Shown here: positions 20,642 to 31,177 of the stretch, piece after piece
How positions within the stretch are numbered: the stretch's first letter is position 1
How the letters are laid out: the number at the start of each line of letters is the position of its first letter
Assembly (NCBI GenBank): GCA_003427395.1
Contig: BFEA01000021.1
Location: forward strand, 5,186,108-5,227,405
From: Chara braunii
Taxonomy: Eukaryota > Streptophyta > Charophyceae > Charales > Characeae
DNA length: 41,298 bases
Direction of reading: 5' to 3'
The notes under the pieces: generated by a model
What the model was told of the DNA's origin: nothing
What the model saw: the letters and a program-made list of their open reading frames with translations, nothing else
Databases searched by the model: none
Program-made: the position numbers and the translations under genes

Positions 20642-21299
20642 TTGCTCCAAGACCGCGCTGATGGACTGTGATAGGTACGTTTTTCGGATTCTCAGGTACA
20701 TATTCCGTACAATGTCACAATTGCTCTTTTCTGTAATTGCAATAGTAGGCTACTGTCTTCGCCCGAATAGGATGCCCCGGTCATCATCGCTGTATCTAAG
20801 ATGGAAAGTAGCACCAAAACGGCTGTTATGACCGGATGTTCTATTTGAGTGAAGACAGTGGTATACCTTCCGCAGCTGGAGGTCGCAGAGCCTGTCCCTG
20901 CCCTGCGCAGTAGCATCTACTAAATCACAGAAATAAAAGTTGGGGGGCCCAAGAGTGATTCCCTTTCACCGGAATACATACACTTCATCGTTTTCCGTTT
21001 TTCAAATTCACCCCAATGGAATCCTGACACCCAAAGTCGTCATTCCTGGTTTTCCTTTTTTAAAATACACCCCAATGGATCTAATCTTGCTGTCAGTCTA
21101 TTGGTATTACCAGACACAACCCTTCACGACATAGAAATTGATAGGATAAGGAAATAGGTTCGGGGATTTTGGACGCACACGTCTCTACATAGCATGAGGT
21201 TATAGCCATGGGATACCCACAAACCCTGACTAGTATACGATAATTCTATCTAAAAAAGACAAAACTATTTGATACTATAGCCTTTTCTACACATATAGC

Positions 21300-21400
21300 C
21301 TATTTTCTTAACAGGGTGACAGCCTTGCGATATCATCATCGAACTGACTGGCCCCCTGTAGTTCAGATTTTTTATTTTTATTTTTATTTTTTTTTTAACT
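21300..21400 (-). mobile_element. tRNA-SINE 3' part
   Basis: On the minus strand CCAGTCAGTTCGATGATGAT and ATCGCAAGGCTGTCACCCTG match the SINE body seen at 26.5 kb. A-rich (TTTTA-repeat on plus) sequence lies next to it. Confidence 0.55.
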
Positions 21401-22257
21401 GGAGGGAAGAGATAAATTCAAAAAGGGCCCAGTAGTTCAGAATTATTTCATGCCATTCATCAGAATTATTTAGCTAAATGAGCCTAAAAAGGCCCTAAAT
21501 CACTTTTTCGGAAGTTTTCCCAAATTAACTGGGGCTGGTCAGCTCAACATCTCACTTTTTCGGAAGTTTTTCGAGGAAGAAGAGAGAGAGAGAGAGAGAA
21601 ATAGAACAATTGAACATATCCAGTAGTACCCACAAAGAACAGCTTTCAAAACAGAACTTCAGAAAAAGAAAAGTCGCAGAAGCTTCTGAGAACTGTCAAC
21701 AAGTCAAACGTTCGTGTTGAGCGTCTTTGGACTTGTGCTGCACCCCGTATGCAAAATGATACCCCGACGGGCACTCGCCACGCCTAGGGCCTCGACCAGT
21801 TATGTCCAGGTGAAGCCCCGGATCATCCAAAACGTCCCAAATGCAATTTGTCCCACTTTCGGTCTGGACTCCATGAGGCCTGAATCTTCTGGTACCTGTG
21901 GACAACTGTTAGATCATTCCCAATTGGCGGCCAGAGTTTACCTTGCCACTGCCTGAACAGTCAGTCTTGCGACTTGCTTGCGGCTACGACGCTGCACGTG
22001 AGACTTGAGAGGAGGTGCTGGCGCCAGACTCCTTGATGGGCGCCAGCCAGACACTGAAGTATAGAGAAAGGGAGAGGGCGGCAACGGCCGCAACCATAGA
22101 TGACGGCGAGGGAACGAGGAGAGGGAGAGAGAGAGTGTGGGTGATGTGAGTCGTCGTGCGTACGTATGTGGTTTCATCAGAAGCTGCTGCCGATTCTGCT
22201 CACTATTGGGGGATCGTTTGTCTGTGAGGGGCTGCTTCCACATCATCCACGTGTTAC

Positions 22258-22424
22258 ACAAGAGTACAGATTGCTGACATGGTGCATAGAGTACATATTG
22301 CTGACGTGGCACATGAGTACAGAGTGCTGACGTGGAACATTAAGTGCAGATTGCTGACGAGGTGCATCGAGTTAAGATTGCTGACATGGCACATTGAGTT
22401 CAGATTGCTGACGTGGCAGAGGTG
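22258..22424. repeat. Tandem array, about six units of 27-31 bp
   Basis: The unit is GAGTACAGATTGCTGACGTG plus GCACAT with small changes (GACATGG, GACGAGG). The minus frame across it is not a gene. Confidence 0.85.
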
Positions 22425-22448
22425 GGGAGCCTGAGGGAGAAGAGGGCC

Positions 22449-22621
22449 TTAAACCACCAGTACACGACATATCAGCCTGCACGTGTCAGCATGAAACCCC
22501 ACCACTTCGGAGGCCACCAATTTTTTTTTTCAACGGCAGGCCTGGCTGCACGGCGCCTCCAAGTTTTGCTTGTGGCGACAAAACCTTTCTGCAAGGCTGG
22601 GGCCGTGTACTAGCGGTTTAA
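22449..22621. mobile_element. TTAA-flanked MITE (family M)
   Basis: TTAA-ACCACCAGTACACG at the left and CCGTGTACTAGCGGT-TTAA at the right form terminal inverted repeats flanked by TTAA on both sides. That is the target preference of piggyBac-like transposases. About 170 bp, no coding capacity. Confidence 0.75.
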
Positions 22622-23115
22622 TTGCTGTGCTACACTTCTCCTTCCAACTGTCTATTCTCCCCTCCTCTCTTTTCTGGATACTGTGGACTTGGAGACACAC
22701 ACGTGATAATGAAGAAACATGTACTTCAACGACTTTGAACTGATGGACTTGTTGGATTGATCATCTCCCAACATTGCACGGCATTGTTAACTGCGATATG
22801 ATTGGATGACGAGACTGGGTTCATTACACTTCGCTGAAGATGGCTTCATAAAGAATATCTTTCACGAGTCGAACGTTCGTGTTCAGCGTCTTTGGACTTG
22901 GCTGAAGACGATTTCATAAAATATATCTTTCAGACTTACCATAACATTCTCAGGGCAAACTCGCAAAGACAATTTTCCTGGACGTATCTGCCTTAAATTA
23001 CATCCAGATTCATTCACACAAGTCCTGTGCGACTAGCGCCTCAGAAACTCCGCAGAGAAGTGCACATCAGGTTCCTGACTGCAGAGAAAACAAAGAGAGT
23101 AAACAAGCTGTGCCG

Positions 23116-23250
23116 ATTGGCACCCTGTAGCTCAGTTGGTAACCCCATGAATTATGGAATACAGACCTCCGTTCGAATCCTCACGAACTCAGATGGGTGA
23201 ATAACTCAAAATTTTTACCTGTAATATCCTAAGGCCATAGCTCTTTCACA
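23116..23250 (+). mobile_element. tRNA-derived SINE
   Basis: CTGTAGCTCAGTTGGTAAC (A box) and CGTTCGAATCC (B box) are followed by the family body AACTCAGATGGGTGAATAAC and TTTTTACCTG. Confidence 0.75.
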
Positions 23251-23280
23251 CACACACACACACACACAAAAGGTGCAATG

Positions 23281-23439
23281 CCTATCCGTACCTGATGCGC
23301 GACGGCTAGGAAAGTGATCTGCATGCTCACCTCCTGGCTCTATAGAACTCAGATGAGTAAATAACTCCGAATTTACCTGGGGAAGGTCAGTTTGAACTTT
23401 GAAGATAGTATCTCAACTTCACAAGGCCATCGCCGTTTC

Positions 23440-23484
<45 letters not shown>
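23281..23484 (+). mobile_element. tRNA-SINE body with 42-base poly(A) tail
   Basis: AACTCAGATGAGTAAATAAC, TTACCTGGGGAAGGTCAGTT and ATCTCAACTTCACAAGGCCA with TCGCC precede an uninterrupted A run (23443-23484). The head is diverged (GCGCGACGGCTAGGAAAGTG). Confidence 0.7.
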
Positions 23485-23488
<4 letters not shown>

Positions 23489-23558
23489 AAAAAACCCTTA
23501 AAAAAAGAGTAAATAAGCAGCAATGCCCATCCATACCTGACGGACGACGGCTAGGATA

Positions 23559-23947
23559 GTGATCTGCATGTTCACGTCCTGGCTCCATAGGCATGGGCGA
23601 CATCCTTATACTGTGCCGATGCATCCAAAAGTCCTGGTGCTGTGGGTGCATCGCCCCCTCTACTTGGAAACTTGGTCGACGAGAGCCAGAGAATTTGTGA
23701 TGAGGTGGCGAACTCCAACTCAGCCGCCTGGGAAGTCAACAAAGAAAAAAAAGAGGGAAATCAGAGAGTGCCAACAGAGTCATCATAAGAACTCCAAGTC
23801 AACATTCCATTGGCTCCATAGACAAGAGGTTCTCAATTTCTCACACTGTGCCGATGCATGCACAACTCTGAGAGCTGTGGCTGCATCGTCACCGCTACTT
23901 GAAAACTTGGTCTACCACAGCCACAGCATTTGAGATGAGCTGGCAAA
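23559..23947. repeat. Diverged two-copy repeat, about 180 bp
   Basis: TGGCTCCATAG, ACTGTGCCGATGCAT, CTGTGG.TGCATCG, CTACTTG.AAACTTGGT and GCC..AGCATTTG.GATGAG occur in the same order at about 23580-23720 and 23812-23947. Confidence 0.7.
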
Positions 23948-23948
23948 C

Positions 23949-24137
23949 TTTTTTTTTTTTTTTTTGGTTGAAAAATCCCTGTACCGGTGTGCTGGAGGGG
24001 TGATATGAGCAACCTCCTCTAGAAGCACCTGCTGCGGGTAGCTCCGGTCTATTGGTGGGGAGCAGCACCAGCTGGAAACCGACTAAAGTGTCTCATCATA
24101 TCACCGTGTAGTTCAGAACACCGCGGCCTTTACCCAG
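23949..24137 (-). mobile_element. Poly(A)-tailed SINE with 12-bp target-site duplication
   Basis: TGAGCTGGCAAA occurs at 23936-23947 and 24138-24149. Between them, on the minus strand, the element runs CTGGGTAAAGGCCGCGGTGT, TCTGAACTACACGGTGATAT, GAGACACTTTAGTCGG, to GGTTGAAAAATC-type sequence and a 17-base A tail. It differs from the other SINE family in this window and its head is only weakly tRNA-like. Confidence 0.75.
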
Positions 24138-24353
24138 TGAGCTGGCAAAGTCTTAAGGGTTGGGAGGCGTCGGGGTTATGACTCAGGGAGGAAGTCCGGC
24201 AGGGGGCTTCACGCGCCGGGTTCAGCCCACCTGTTGGCATAGCGGACCCTCCCACTTACTCAGGAATCACTTAAGATCGGAGCTCTCGGAGAGGGAGGAG
24301 AAGAGAGACCTTGCAACACACACCCGACACCCGGGAGCAGAGTCTAACTCAGC

Positions 24354-24441
24354 CACCTTGGAAGTTGAAAAAAAGTGGAAAACAGAGAATAACAACACAC
24401 CTTGGAAGTTGAAAAAAAGTGGAAAACAGAGAATAACAACA
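24354..24441. repeat. 43-bp tandem duplication
   Basis: CCTTGGAAGTTGAAAAAAAG then TGGAAAACAGAGAATAACAA occurs twice back to back. Confidence 0.85.
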
Positions 24442-24589
24442 GAGTCAACAAAAGAACTCCATGTAAAGATTCTATACATCCTCACCTTCGCGTGCTACCT
24501 TTTTCTTTGTCCTTTCCTTCTTTCCTTCTTTTGTTTCTCCGAATTTCTCCAAATTTCTCGCCCTTTCTTGTTTTCTTTTCCCCCCCATC

Positions 24590-24672
24590 TGATTCCAGTG
24601 CATTGCAAACTCAGGTCTGCATTTCAATTGCTGATAGGTGTACCAACTGAGCTAGGCCAGTCGGTGCCTCAG
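24590..24672 (-). mobile_element. tRNA-derived SINE head
   Basis: On the minus strand GCCTAGCTCAGTTGGTACAC is an A box and GAGTTTGCAATGC a decayed B box, followed by AATCAGATG as in the SINE family. Confidence 0.6.
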
Positions 24673-25149
24673 CATGTTTACCTGATGATCTGTCCAGCAT
24701 TTCTTCTTCTCCCCACTCCTTACCATTCGTTCAATCGTCTTTTTCATTACCTGGTTTGTGCCCGACCCATAGACCTCAGTACCAAGGTTCTTTATGTGTA
24801 GTCAGTTTTATGTCTCAACAGACTAAACGACTATTTAATTCCTTGATGTGCATCCTCTTCTCACACTGCGCTATACCAATTCCGGTGCATCCTCTTCTCA
24901 CACTGCCAATATTAATTTCGGTGCATCCTCTTTTCACAGTGTTGCTGATTACCACCGCTTTGCAGCCTATTTAACTTGAGCGGGACACACAACCAACCCC
25001 TCACCAGGTTTGAGTCGGTATCTCAAGTATACCGACTCAAAGCACACCATTCTGTGTCTTATTTTTTCTGTGGTATTACAAGCATTTTTGCTGTTTACGA
25101 ACTTTACGTAGAGCAGAAGGGGTAGATACGAGTGATTGGCTAAGATAAT

Positions 25150-25640
25150 CTAGGCTGCTTTTCCGGGAGCCCGGGCACCCAACTTATGCCCGGGTATACA
25201 CCCGGGTGCCTGGCCGGGCATGACCTCCAGGCAGCCCCAGCGCAAAAAATAACAATAAGAAAACATTCAAAAATTTCCGGGAAAACAATATGTCGTGTAG
25301 AATTGCAATACAAACGACTTTTGGCCGAGGGTCACATTAGAATTCCTCTCAGAATCGGAGATAAAAAAAGAAGATAACAGAATCGCTCCAAGGCACCCCC
25401 CTGTAAACCCCTTTAGCCCCTTTAAAACCAATTTATACCCCCCTCCCCTTCCCCGCCCCCCCCAACCCGTGACAGCCAACGAGCCTGGATTTGGGGTCCT
25501 CTGGGAGAGCGCAGAGAACCAAAAAAAAAAAAAAAAAAAAAATCTTTCTTTTTATTTTTTTGCACTACCGGGTGCCCGGCCGAGCAGCACCGGCCGGGCG
25601 AGAGAATCTTCCTAGAAGATTGTAGTACGATTCGACCGGT
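25150..25640. repeat. Interspersed repeat, copy 1 (other copy at 37.14 kb)
   Basis: It shares ATTGCAATACAAACGACTTT followed by GCCGAGGG, CCCTTTA.C..TTTA and a CCCCCC-rich stretch, in order, with 37140-37620. The left end is full of CCCGGG/GCCCGGG motifs. No coding capacity is recognised. Confidence 0.65.
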
Positions 25641-25681
25641 GCGGATTAAGAGAATACTGCCCCTATTTTCTTTTTTTTTTT

Positions 25682-25872
25682 ACTGCCAGTACACGGGCCC
25701 CGGCCTTGCTGAAAAAGAAACTTGTCGCCTACAGAAATTTTGGAGGCTCGGCCTACCGGACGACAATGGCTGGCAGCGCCAGCCAAAAAAGAAAAAAAAG
25801 TGAGCCGCTGACGGTTTGGAAAAGCTTGGCACGCAGTAAGGCACCTGCAGGCCCGGCGTACTCGTGGTTTAA
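25682..25872. mobile_element. MITE (family M), nearly complete
   Basis: ACTGCCAGTACACGGGCCCC at one end and CGGCGTACTCGTGGTTTAA at the other. Read in reverse it aligns along its whole length with the copy at 39567-39762, including GTAGGCCGAGCCTCCA and TAGGCGAC.AGTTTCTTT. Confidence 0.75.
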
Positions 25873-26240
25873 AGGGAAAAAACACTGAACCTAGTACACC
25901 CTACGTATTGAATCTAAGATCAGCATCTGTTAATCTCTTCAGGTGGAATCTCAGCCATTGATGGGGTTCACGGGACTTGCAGAACAAGTCCCGTTCCATT
26001 CACCCCACACAGAAATGAATTGCATTCCAATTTTCCATGCATGCTACTAAATGACAAATGGCATAAAGAATCAAAGCAGTTTCCTGGACTTTGGCTAATA
26101 TCAAGTGTAGTAAATGCTCTGATCAAACTTGATAATAAATAAACAGTCGCTACCCCCTGTTATGTGCCACTTTTGCAAAGAAAAGCACTCCTCCTTCCCA
26201 AGCCACGGAGTCACTTTGCTGAGTTCCTTCAACATGGTTA

Positions 26241-26358
26241 TCTCAAGCGCAATATCTTTTTAATTCCCCCCCCCCCCCCCTCCCCTTGCCCATGCTAATC
26301 TTCTCTGTATGGTTCCAATTTTAACGGATGTCCCGAAGGACTCTCAAGCGCAATATCT
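26241..26358 (-). pseudogene. U6 snRNA retropseudogene with 17-bp target-site duplication
   Basis: TCTCAAGCGCAATATCT occurs at 26241-26257 and 26342-26358. On the minus strand U6 starts exactly at 26341 (GTCCTTCGGGACATCCGTTA) and continues through ACAGAGAAGATTAGCATGG. It stops near U6 base 55 and is replaced by a G-rich run and AATTAAAAA before the second repeat. The precise 5' end and the duplication show insertion of a truncated or template-switched U6 cDNA by LINE machinery. Confidence 0.88.
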
Positions 26359-26411
26359 AATCCGCGATCCATCGGGGGAAAAAAAAAAGGAGCAAAAAAG
26401 GAGTGAAACCT

Positions 26412-26585
26412 GGTTGGGCCTACAGTAGCTCTTCAGTTGGTTCACCCATGAAATGTTGAAATGCAGACTGAAGTTTGAATCCCTATACAACCAGATGACC
26501 ACAACAAAATCATTCTGTGAATTACCTGGGGACCAGCCAGTTCAATAATGATATCTCAAGGCTGTTGCCCTTCCGCAAAAAAAGG
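26412..26585 (+). mobile_element. tRNA-derived SINE
   Basis: TAGCTCTTCAGTTGGTTCAC (A box with an insertion) and AGTTTGAATCCC (B box), then AATTACCTGGGGACCAGCCA and AATGATATCTCAAGGCTGTT and an A tract. Confidence 0.75.
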
Positions 26586-26924
26586 GAGTGAAAGCGGTTC
26601 TCACACAAGTGACACTGCCCTTGACATTATTGCACACTGAGGTTTGGTCTTCAGACAAATCAATTGACACATGTAGGTGTGAAGTTGTGAAACAGTTAAT
26701 AGCAGAAATTACCAGAGCAGCCGAGCTTGCAAAACTTTTCTATCGCAGATTGTGACAGTAGTCGAACGCCGACACCACCCCTGGTCATCATAGTCCTCTC
26801 ATCAGGGTTTGAAATACCAACAACACATCAGTCGACATATGCTGCAGGACCATATTAAGGCCCTGTTTGGGAAGACAAAAAAGAATCTATCTTTTGATTC
26901 TTTTCTGATCCATTTTCTTTTCTT

Positions 26925-26995
26925 TTCTTTTTTACCCTGCCTAAAAGGACAGGGCGACGGCCTTGAGATATCATCATCGCAATGACCGGCTCTGG
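26925..26995 (-). mobile_element. tRNA-SINE 3' part
   Basis: On the minus strand GATGATGATATCTCAAGGCC with GTCGCCCTGTCCTTTTAGGC and a GGGTAAAAAAGAAAAG tail. Confidence 0.6.
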
Positions 26996-27132
26996 GTTAT
27001 TCAGAGTCGCAGTGTTTTTAACTGATTCACTCGTTTGCTTCCTGCGGAGTTCAACTCATAGTCTCTATTTCAACAGTTCTGATTCTCTTTCTGGAATATA
27101 TAGATCAACATAGCAGGCTGGATGAATCTTAC

Positions 27133-27407
27133 CTGTCTCCACCGCCCTCTTCTTCTACCTCAATGTGGCCGCTGTGGTCAGCACTTGACGGCAGGACATG
27201 GTTCCTCGCATCATCCGCATCGTCCAGTGGTGTCAGCGAACTTGCAGAGTGCAGGGTTTGCCTCTGCATGATGGCTCTCCACACTTTCAACCGATTGCCC
27301 GATGAGAACCATTTCTTATCTTGTCCATACGCATGGAGGATCAGGACTGGAAACTGTAGTATTGTCATAACAGCCTCAGTCACAGTGATCACACCTGGTG
27401 TCCACAC
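27133..27407 (-). CDS. MHX: MHX-like exchanger, fifth-helix and loop exon
   Basis: An acceptor (TTTGTGTTGCAG|GTGTGG) and a canonical donor (GGAGACAG|GTAAGA) bound 275 bases, entered in phase 0 and left in phase 2. It encodes VWTPGVITVTEAVMTILQF and PVLILHAYGQDKKW, the conserved plant-MHX segment made of the loop after helix four, helix five and its basic exit. It then encodes the start of the long cytosolic loop, which ends in an acidic run (IEVEEEGGGD). The loop sequence has little resemblance to the Arabidopsis loop, as expected for the fastest-changing part of the family. In NCX the equivalent loop carries Ca2+-binding regulatory domains; none is seen here, as in MHX. Confidence 0.9.
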
Positions 27408-27539
27408 CTGCAACACAAAGCATGTGCACAGACAACTTGATAAGGCCATCATTCTGGTGTACCAAGGAGCACGACAAGGTCCAATGAACTGTTGTGCTAC
27501 CCTCAGTCTGTACTTTATTTGCCTCAGACCTCATCCCTG

Positions 27540-27592
27540 CATGTGCGGATTCGAACCGGCGACCTCAGCCTCTAGAGCCAAGTTACCCCCAG
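27540..27592 (-). repeat. tRNA-like 3' half with perfect B box
   Basis: On the minus strand CTTGGCTCTAGAGGCTGAGG, then TCGCCGGTTCGAATCCGCAC. GGTTCGAATCC is a perfect B box, but no matching 5' half or acceptor stem is present. It is related to the two pieces at 36.8-36.9 kb. Confidence 0.5.
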
Positions 27593-27697
27593 TCAAAGGG
27601 AAACAAAAAGTGAAAGAAAGAAAAGCACCAAGCCGATGAAACAGTAGCACACCCAACTACCACAGGTTACGCTTACGATGGACTGCTTTCCGAACCC

Positions 27698-27918
27698 TAA
27701 ACCACCAGTACCTCCGAGCCTCTTCTCTGCCGAGGCAGAGTTGCGCTGCACGCCAAAGATGAAACAAACATGGCACAGTGTCGTTTTCGCTTTGGCTGGA
27801 GCTGCCAGCCAAAGATGTCCACGAGGCCAACCCTGCTCACGCCCCCGACGAACCCAGAATGCCAACCCTGCTCACACCCCCGGAGTTTTCCGGGGCAGTG
27901 TACTGGTGGTCTAATAGA
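27698..27918. mobile_element. MITE (family M, diverged)
   Basis: AAACCACCAGTACCTCCGAG at one end, AGTGTACTGGTGGTCTAAT at the other. The interior has a tandem CCAACCCTGCTCAC.CCCCC block and GGCTGGAGCTGCCAGCCAAA, like the GGCTGGC...GCCAGCC centre of other members. Confidence 0.65.
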
Positions 27919-28439
27919 AGAAAAAAACAAGACAGAGATCTGCAAAACAGTGGATTTCCTTAACTAGGCAGACAAGAGACGTGATCAACTCACGCACCAT
28001 ACTTTCTGATTACAACTCAGTTTCGTAAGTTTCAATATCAAAAACAGGAAAAGATGAAGGGAGAGAAATGTGCAAGGAAAATGAGTGCGAGTGAATGAGA
28101 GAAATCCAAATTGCATCGTCACATTGAGAACCAGATAGTCACGTGTCGCACAGAAAGCAGAAATGCACCAATTTGGCAATTAGTAATTACACACCAATAA
28201 GAGCGAAGCAATGGACCGAGTCGTCGATGTCAGCCCCTTTTCTCGCCACCATCAACAAATTTTCCAATGTCGCTCTTCCATCTGGCGCATGGCGCCCAAT
28301 CTACAGACTCGACGACCTATACTAGCCTATCAGCTACAACCATGCAACCGGAAGACCGCAGCAGCAGAACTGGTGTACATGCAGATGTTGCCAATGCAGA
28401 CCTCCGAGACTACCAGGAACATCCTTCTCTCACTCTCTC

Positions 28440-29110
28440 TCTCATTCCTCTTCTGTCTGCCCGAACATGCATGTTGCCGTGTCCCAAGGACTACCAACTA
28501 ACCACCACCGGCAACAAGGAGCAGCAGCCCGGCTATGGCTGCTCTCCAGCACTGCATCCAGCAGCGCTCGTCCAGCGCCCGCGTGCACACAACCTGGCCA
28601 GCGCTCGCCTGCCCAAATCACAATGTGGCAGGGCTCGCACAGCAATGTGCCAGCCAGAATGTCTGGCCAGGCTGTGAGCACGCACTTTCCTTTCTGGAAA
28701 GTGCCTACTGCATGGACTTCCCTGGGCTGGACGTCGCTGGTTCCCAGTAGCTTCAAGATCAGTCCCAGTATCTGCGCCCAGTCCCAGTTCCGACAGCGGC
28801 GTGGGACCGAATCAGTTACAGTCGCCCAGCCGTGCGACGTAGCACGCACCGTCTCCAGGACACCCTTTGGCTGAGAGCCAATGTGCGACGTGGTTCCCTC
28901 AGGTGCGGCCTGGGCGCAAGGCTGTGGTCTCACACGGCCTCCGTAACCAACTGGCGTCCAGTAACTGTCTGGGGTGCCCCACATTCTTAGATAGGCCAAA
29001 AAATAGGTCGCGTTGGCAAATGCAGGCCCACCTTCACTTAGGGTGGGCACAGTGCTTGTCAATGGGGCCCGTTGGATGCTGCTGAGGGTTCAGACCCTCG
29101 CAAATGTGTT
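28440..29110. other. GC-rich stretch with long but unidentified frames
   Basis: A minus-strand frame of 206 codons (28442-29062) and plus frames of 135-136 codons overlap the same bases. GC-rich sequence keeps several frames open by chance. None shows a known domain, and no splice pattern favours one. Confidence 0.45.
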
Positions 29111-29559
29111 ACAGAAGGCACTTGATTTACATGCACCACGGTAAGCACCGCCACTAGGAAGTGCTAATACAGCATGCCCACACAACACCCATCGCAGAGG
29201 CAGAAATTGTCAGCCAGGACATTGAAGCCATGCAACAGTCAGCACCTTTGAGCATGCATGCACCCCCCAACTCCAGAGCCTGGTGCGGTTCGCCGTTGAA
29301 AGAGCACTGAGGGGCTGTGTGAAAATGAGCACGGGATATGCGTCACCATGAACGTTCCCCTAAAAAAATTGAGATCAAGCCCCGGATATCCTGTGAGTTC
29401 CAAAATGTCTCGGCCCCAGTATTCCCTAGTAGGGTGGCACATGACACAAGATCGCAGGATAGAGCCGCATCCAGAAACCCATCTTTTCTTGTCCAGCCAG
29501 CCATCAAGATCCCACCCAGCCAGCCAGTCAGTAAAGACGCAGCCACTCCTCCCGACTAT

Positions 29560-29830
29560 ATTCCTGACTCTCCCTCATAGATTGCCAAAAGACAAAGCAA
29601 CTCTGGCACGATATGGAATTAACCTGGAACAAGCACTCTAATGAAACCATCGCGATCAACCCAGGCACCCTATTCCTAGAAGTAGAACAAGACCCACCCC
29701 GCAAAGGTTTTGAGCTTTTCTTCTTCTCACTCATCAGGAAATCGACCCTTTGGACTATCTGGAAAAGGAGATGCACAGCACCCTTCGGCGACAATAGTAA
29801 CACCCCTGAAACCCCCTCATAGCCATTAAA
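29560..29830 (+). pseudogene. LINE ORF2 C-terminal (zinc-ribbon/zf-RVT-like) remnant
   Basis: The plus frame reads SLIDCQKTKQLWHDMELTWN, a linker, then LFFFSLIRKSTLWTIWKRRC. 'h...C...k.LW...' followed about 50 residues later by 'LW.IWK.RC' is the usual layout of the region after the reverse transcriptase in plant LINEs. The frame starts abruptly and stops at about 29822, so only the 3' end of the coding region is left. A related retroelement 3' tail lies 0.8 kb downstream and may be the same insertion. Confidence 0.5.
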
Positions 29831-30614
29831 CATATGTTGGAAACCGCAATCCAAGCATGATGGAACATAACATACACGAAACTCCAGTCCCTACAAAATG
29901 CCCCAGATAAGAAACAAGAGATCATTAATAAATTCATTTCCCTGAATCTAGGCAACAGGAAACTAGGAACAGTAGAAAAAGAACAGACACCGATATATAA
30001 ACCTTACTATCAACCCAGCCTAACCACCTACCGCCGCACCCGCCCCCCCAACCACCTACCACCGCACCCCCCCCAACCACTGCCCAACATCAAACTTCTC
30101 CCGAAACCTCACCATCTAAACACCTTCCCATCCTTCAGGTCTCATTCCCACACCACAAACCCAACTCGCCTACGTCATCCACTCCACATTAAATTCTAAC
30201 ACCTATTACCCACCACACCAACCCCCCATCAAGATAAACGGTCCAAGCTCCCAATAACGGCTCAGTCAACGCGCCTCCTGCCTCCCAGATCTCTAGGTTT
30301 TAGGGTTTTAGCTTCAGATGCTTCTTTCAAGGTAGCTTTCAGACGTTACTCTCTGAAGTTACTTCAGCTTGGTCAACATGCGGACCCTGTTACCGAGGGT
30401 TTAGGGTTTCAGCCTCAGACTTTACTTTCAAGGAAAACTGCTCCAAAGGATTGCGGAATTAGAGCAAAAGGGTCCATCACACCCACAGTCCCAGGAAAAC
30501 ACAGACACGTCATAGGTCCAATCGACAGTGAGGAACAGACAGAAAAGAGACCGGAACTGTCGAGCAAAGTCAAGTAGCAGACACATAGCTTCCAAGGAAA
30601 ATAACAGCCTAGAA
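29831..30614. other. A/C-rich stretch, probably LINE 3' sequence
   Basis: Very C- and A-rich (CCACCTACCGCCGCACCC repeats, about 30010-30240), then a paired GTTTTAGGGTTTTAG / GGGTTTAGGGTTTCAG phrase at 30297 and 30398. No gene is recognised. Confidence 0.4.
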
Positions 30615-30850
30615 CAGGCCAACTTAAGCAGGGTGAAGATCAGTACATCCTACTTCAAGGAAGTAATCAATGCCGTCATCTGGGCCTCCGCACCATAAGG
30701 GGGAGGAGCGTGAGTGAGTAAGCATTGTACTATCTTGGACTTCCCAGGGGAATAGGAACCGGGCTGATGCTCCCCAGAATGGAAAAAAAGCCAGAACCAT
30801 AAGGTTCTGCTTGGGTAAAAAAAAAATAATAATAATAATAATAATAAAAT
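30615..30850 (+). mobile_element. Retroelement 3' end with A/ATA tail
   Basis: GAAGTAATCAATGCCGTCAT, GGGGGAGGAGCGTGAGTGAG, CAGGGGAATAGGAACCGGGC, TGATGCTCCCCAGAATGG and GCCAGAACCATAAGGTTCTG end in AAAAAAAAAATAATAATAATAA. It is the best-preserved member of the family and defines the 3' end and tail. Confidence 0.7.
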
Positions 30851-31177
30851 CCTGACTCTCCCTTCTTCTGATCTCTCCATCAAACGCATGCATTCCATCG
30901 CCTACCAATGCTACCATCATAACCACGGCCTCCTCCACTTCTGCTCTTCAGCCCCTACATAATCGCTGCCGTGCCCCACACCAAAAGGTCTTCTCTGCGT
31001 CCCTCGACTTCTGGTCTTCAGTCCTTACATAATCCCTCCAGGCATATGCTCACAGGCAGCTGAGCGGAGCACTGGTCGTTTAGCCATTGGGGAAAGGGAA
31101 GGTGGGGCAGAGGGGGACAAAGCACATCACAGGAAAAGGTAAGCCAACCCATGCCATCAATGTATGTCCTTGTTTAC

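Larger units (their letters stand above)
19836..27132 (-). other. MHX intron (7.3 kb)
   Basis: Bounded by donor GGAGACAG|GTAAGA. It contains U6 pseudogenes, at least six tRNA-SINE copies or tails, a poly(A)-tailed SINE with target-site duplication, two MITEs, a 31-bp tandem array and a long A tract. Confidence 0.7.
27408..31177 (-). other. MHX intron (3.8 kb)
   Basis: It holds a tRNA-like half, a MITE, a GC-rich stretch with chance frames, a LINE remnant and a tailed retroelement 3' end. Confidence 0.75.

Noticed and set aside
28442-29062. 206-codon minus-strand frame
   Set aside because: Open frames exist on both strands over the same GC-rich bases and no known motif was found.
30297-30412. 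Interstitial telomere repeats (TTTAGGG)
   Set aside because: Only single TTTAGGG units within a diverged duplicated phrase; far too few to call a telomeric tract.
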